64,000 nucleotides of DNA from Nephrotoma appendiculata (lineage: Eukaryota > Arthropoda > Insecta > Diptera > Tipulidae). Both the position numbers and the translations under genes were made by a program. The notes beneath the pieces were generated by a model. The model had not been told where the DNA came from. It saw nothing but the letters and a program-made list of their open reading frames with translations, and searched no databases. This document shows, piece by piece, positions 59,420 through 64,000 of this stretch (the stretch's first letter is position 1; each line of letters begins with the position of its first letter). The stretch covers positions 18,791,050-18,855,049 of the forward strand of contig OX371225.1 of assembly GCA_947310385.1 (NCBI GenBank). The letters run 5' to 3'.

Positions 59420-60664
59420 ATATCAGATATTTTGTAAAAATGCATTTTAGCAGTTTTAATTATTTTGTCATTTCTACATTTTGTAATTACGCTATGCTAA
59501 CCTAATTATTATTTTTTCAAATTTCAATTGCTTCAATTGTTTATTCCACAGCTAAATTGATAACAAATGTCAATTTCATATAAAAGCGAATTTTTATCTG
59601 GCTGAGCAATAAAAATGTCGCGTTTATGTCGGTAGGTGAATCGAACAATTTAAATTATCTCGAACTGTCAGCATATATAGTATATAGCTCCTAAAACTGA
59701 AATCAACATTTTATCAAAAAATATTAGAGGGCGGCCATGTTAACGTTGAATTAGTCCCAGTATTTATTTAATTACTGCCTAACTGATGAACATCAAAAAA
59801 TTTTATTTACGGATTTAGGGAGTCCATGAGTCTGTACTTTCTATGTTACATTTGTCTATGTTATATGGTGAGATGAGGTTTAGCTCAACAGGGATTATAT
59901 TAATTTAAATGTTTGAAACTGTTTTGATTACTTCGATGTTTTATTGACTCAAAATGTTTTCCTTGTTTGTGATCAAATTGCGAAAATAATTTTTGAGAGC
60001 AAAGCTATTGTGTATTTAATATTCATTAACTTGTTGTTCAAACTATTTAGATGGTAATTCATTTCCGTCGCATTCGATTCGATGGCTTCGATACACCAAG
60101 AACTTCGAGGAAAGCGAACATTTTGAAAAATTTAATTTTAGGAAAAAAGGAATAAATTATATTTCTTCTTCAGACCTGACTCAGTGTTACGCGGAAAAAT
60201 AAAAATAGGCCATGAAAAGGAGAAGGGTCTTTTATCTGTGCTCAGCCTAATTGATCCCAATTTCACCTCTTTTGTCAACAATTACAGTCAGCCGTTTTCG
60301 TCGATTTATTTTTCTGATTTAAACATAGACAATAATGAATTGGATAGATAAGACCATGAATTACAAGAATTTCCCTATTAATTACTAAATTAATATAAAA
60401 TTAAAATTGAGTAATTTGAAATTTTATAAAAAACGTTTCAATAGTATTCTTACGTTAAATCCGACCATTACGTATGACAGAGACTTTCAACTATAATACT
60501 TTCCAACTTGTTGAAATTTTTTTCATATAATTATTTCCAAAATTAAAACGCCCTCCTCAAAAGCTTGTAAAATGAGTTATTCCCTTGTGCATAATTGCCA
60601 CAAAGCTTAATTAAGTAGTTTCATTCCTGAAATTTTGTTGTCCGCTTAGATTTTGATGATATAT

Positions 60665-60688
60665 GTGATGATGATGATGATGATGATT
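60665..60688 (+). repeat. (GAT)n microsatellite
   Basis: About eight GAT/TGA units in a row, uninterrupted. Confidence 0.9.
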
Positions 60689-61599
60689 TATTTTCAAAAT
60701 TCGTACGGTTTAGGCTACACAACATGGCTTTGAAAATAAGTTATTAATATTTCGAAGCCCTCCTCAACCGAAAGCATGATTGTTTCGTGACGCGAAATAT
60801 CTGACTGACGAGCTGACAAAATTTTGAGCGAATCGTTCAATAAAGTGTTGCCATATAGCCAATGATTTAAACACAAGCCAAAAGTTGGCCCACACTGTAC
60901 AATTGGTCAAATATTTCCGGAAAGTATTGTATCTCAAAATTTGGCAAATAATATTGGATATTGGCATATGGTCGAAAATTATCAATTATAGTTAGGCGGT
61001 TCGGGCCCGCATTTCGAAAAATCGATTAAATTTGATGGGAAAACTATTATTGCACCATGGTACTATGATACATTATGCTTTTTCATCTTTCATCGAACCA
61101 GTTTCTACAAATTTTACTGGCCACAATTGACGGACGATTTTTTCTTACACATTCTATTTTTAAAAATGGCCGCAATTTTCAAAATGAACCTTAAATTAGA
61201 ACACCCTTTATAATATGTTAAGCAAACATACACAGTAGGGTATAAACTCAATTAACACGAGAAACGAATGGAAATATTTTCGAATAATTATAGAATTTAA
61301 TTTTATGTGTCACATCAATCATGTGGATGTCAATAAAATTTAAGATAAATGTATATTCTTGTGCAAATCTATATAGACATACCAAATACGCATGAATATA
61401 CGTAAACTTTTATTTTTTAAAATAATTTATTATTAAATTCGAATGGGATTTTGTGAAAATCACGCGGGGATGCTGTGTCGATGATTAAGCACAATATTCT
61501 AATTAATGTGGAATATTTCCTGTAACGTATGTACTAAACTCAAATTTTTTATTTAGTTTTGTACAAAATTGTAAAGTAAGCAAAAATACGAATTACAAC

Positions 61600-61618
61600 G
61601 GGGGAGGGGGGGGGGGGG
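61600..61618 (+). repeat. poly-G tract
   Basis: Eighteen G with a single A after the fifth base, in otherwise AT-rich DNA. This is unusual here and could form a G-quadruplex, or may be a sequencing artefact. Confidence 0.85.
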
Positions 61619-64000
61619 ATGATATCTACTCGACCCATATTATAAAATTATATTGAAAAATTTCAAATAATATACATAAACGAAAAACCAACAATTTTTG
61701 GTCTAGTTTGTCACAATCAGCAGTGAAACAGATGTGCTTATTAGCAGAAAAATAAAACTCTGAAAAATATGCAAGAAAAATGATTTTGGTTAAAGTGGAT
61801 GGATGATTTTCCATTAATTAAAACATTTTTTTCGGAATTTCGGAAGTATTGTGGTATAAATAATTTTATTTTAAATTTAAGAACTGTTCAACATAGTTCA
61901 ACAATTCTCTGAAGCTCTTTCAAGAATTACTTGATGCTTCATCCGAAATTGCAATTTTATTTGCTACTTAAATAACCAAAATTCGTCCTTTATATTTTAG
62001 TATATGTTTGTGTATACGCTCACCCTGCAAATACTCTACATACCCTAGTTTCATAAAATACCGCTTCATACACACGCAGAATAAATATATATTTTTAATT
62101 AAAATGGATTCGAGGAAGTGGTTTGAGAAGTTTTTTCTCTCGCAGCGTTCAATTTTTCTGTTTCATGTTGATGTAATAATCTTTGGTATGGAAGTACAAA
62201 ACGCGAAATAAGGAACAGTATAAAAACAGTTAAAAGACTAATCTGTTCTTTTTTTGTGAATAGAAAATTCCATAAAAGTCAGTTTGATATACGTCGAAAT
62301 ACGGCACGACACAAAAAAAAACTCGTGCAAAGTAGTCCGCCAATCGATTCGATTCAATATAAATTTTTAGCTCCATTGTCTTATATACATTTATGTTGCT
62401 ACTTTGCTACAGTTTAACAAAATGTTCATATACATTGTGTCGGTATACAATACCAAATAAAATACTTCCTAACAATTTCGATCACGCACGAATAATTTGA
62501 AAAATTTACTCGAACATCCGAAAATAAAAATTAAATGCTATAATGGATCCATTTCGCTTATTTTGTTTATGTGTTTGTGCCTTTAAAATACACACATAGG
62601 TGTACAGAATCCTTCTGTGTATATTTGATGCTGAACGCATACTGGCGGAGAAGTGAAAAAACAATGAATTTTATAAATTAATTTTAGGCTAGAACGGAAT
62701 CAATATTTTATAAAATCGACTTAGGAAAAATCTCTGTAGAATAAGAATGTGCTTCCGTGTAGTCGTAATGCTTGTTGGTTCTTTATACTAGCAGGATTGA
62801 CTGGTCGTGATGAATCTCTATCCTTAAACCTTTCTCAAAATTGGGAGTTACCAATGATTTTTCCTTGCAATCGGTCCACTTTTTCAACAATACCAGCCTT
62901 GAACGAAAAAACTCAATTTTAACAAAAATTAGGCCCATTACAGCCCAGACGGATTGATTAATTGGGATGCAACTTCACACTTAAGTTTTCTTGATCCTTG
63001 TTCAACTAAGATCATCTACTGGTTGTATTCTTGCAATACCGCCCGGTACCACAAATTGAATTTTCTACCTTATTTAATATAAAGGTTTAAAATGAAAAAA
63101 TCACAAACCAAAAATCAAAGTCTCTTATTTTATGGTTCGAAACTTGTTCGATAAACCTATATCTGTGCAACATAAAAATAGCAAACCAGCGTACGTTGAC
63201 AGTGGTTTTTTTAACATCGCAAAGCAAAATTTATGTAAATTATAATTCCCGCAGGTTCCTTTTTTCAACACTCATAATTTTATCACAGCATATGAATTTT
63301 CTATATAAAATTCATTGGCCCCAAATGATTGAAATAATTTTTAAAAGATTTTTTATTATATGTTCATAACTTTAGATTTTTGCGCTGCTCGATGTGTTAC
63401 GTGTGCATCGATGTAGATTGGAATATGTGGTAACCAACTTTTTATGGTACAGACACACATTGAAAAATATTTCTAGAAAAAACAAAAACAATGTGTAAGA
63501 TGAACAATATACTTTATTTTTACACGGAATGCTGTGTGATATAGTTGTCATATTCTAGGTACCTACTTGATGATATATGACACTTGTGAAAATGAATAAT
63601 CCTAACATCAAAATATCGCAAAATAACAAATATTTTGTGTTTGGTATTTTTCCATGTTCTGCTATTTGTAACCTCAAATATATGAGTAAAGGTATACACC
63701 ACACGCTTGTACGACAAAGTATATACCATTTTTTTTACATACGCGAATAAATTTAGTTCAAAAGGGTTATACTTAGAAAAGCAAAACTTTTATATATTAC
63801 GAGGAAAGCTATATGAAACCTCGGCTTTTAATACTGTGACTTACATTACTTATGTAAATACGATACTGCAGAAAACTCTTGAGTCTGAGTATGTATCCAA
63901 ACAGAAATACCATTCAAAATAACGAAAGTCGGTTACGATTCGAGTAGCTATATGTAACATGCTTTTTAACAAAATCGTTGATTTGATATTCAATATAGAT

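Larger units (their letters stand above)
59420..64000. other. AT-rich terminal stretch, no gene seen
   Basis: Short frames near 60764-60985 (minus), 61626-61814 (minus), 62008-62211, 63520-63729 (minus) and 63707-63922 have no recognisable domain. Only low-complexity runs, listed separately, stand out. Confidence 0.5.

Overview
The window is AT-rich animal DNA that looks like an intergenic or intronic block of an insect genome, most likely a higher fly. I infer this from the repeat mix (mariner, piggyBac-like, hAT, pogo/Tigger, Helitron, Bel/Pao, Ty3/Gypsy and a tRNA-derived SINE) and from the many TGTATATGTACA-like runs; no host protein pins the species. I found no intact host gene. The one weak candidate is a possible last exon on the minus strand near 8.6 kb, with a polypyrimidine-AG acceptor and a downstream AATAAA. 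Nearly everything recognisable is a decayed mobile element.

Layout. 0-10 kb: a minus-strand SINE (0.26-0.52 kb), a 376-bp TTAA-flanked MITE (1.96-2.34 kb) and a ~310-bp satellite in about nine tandem units (4.2-7.0 kb). 10-20 kb: a pogo/Tigger transposase wreck (11.3-12.7 kb) with a tandem CCGATTTTACGA-like repeat upstream, a 419-bp MITE with terminal inverted repeats and target duplication (14.6-15.0 kb), and a second, inverted block of the same satellite (18.7-19.7 kb). 20-27 kb: a Bel/Pao pol fragment (20.1-21.0 kb) and an unclassified DNA transposon with ~95-bp terminal inverted repeats (22.7-24.8 kb).

27-36 kb: two copies of one piggyBac-like family point away from each other (27.68-29.68 kb minus, 32.60-35.13 kb plus). 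They share ends, subterminal palindromes and an intron position. The second copy is inserted at a TTAA inside a minus-strand hAT transposase gene. Removing it, with one TTAA, puts the two hAT parts back in one frame. 39.2-40.5 kb: a nearly complete 1,297-bp mariner with 57-58-bp inverted repeats and two stop codons.

41-64 kb: a GC-richer island of unknown type (41.6-43.1 kb), a 113-bp-arm near-perfect hairpin (47.67-47.90 kb) upstream of a broken transposase-like gene (48.4-50.0 kb), another SINE, a foldback element whose arms are tandem GGGCCGAATGTCGAA repeats (51.05-51.96 kb), a Ty3/Gypsy pol wreck (53.1-55.1 kb), a third SINE copy, a Helitron helicase end (56.5-57.0 kb, minus) abutting a third piggyBac-like relic (57.1-58.2 kb, plus), and a 314-bp inverted-repeat element (59.1-59.4 kb). 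The last ~4.5 kb hold only low-complexity runs.

The genes here do not form a pathway. The interest lies in the nested insertion history, the defined ends of poorly known elements, and the long inverted repeats that could form hairpin RNA.
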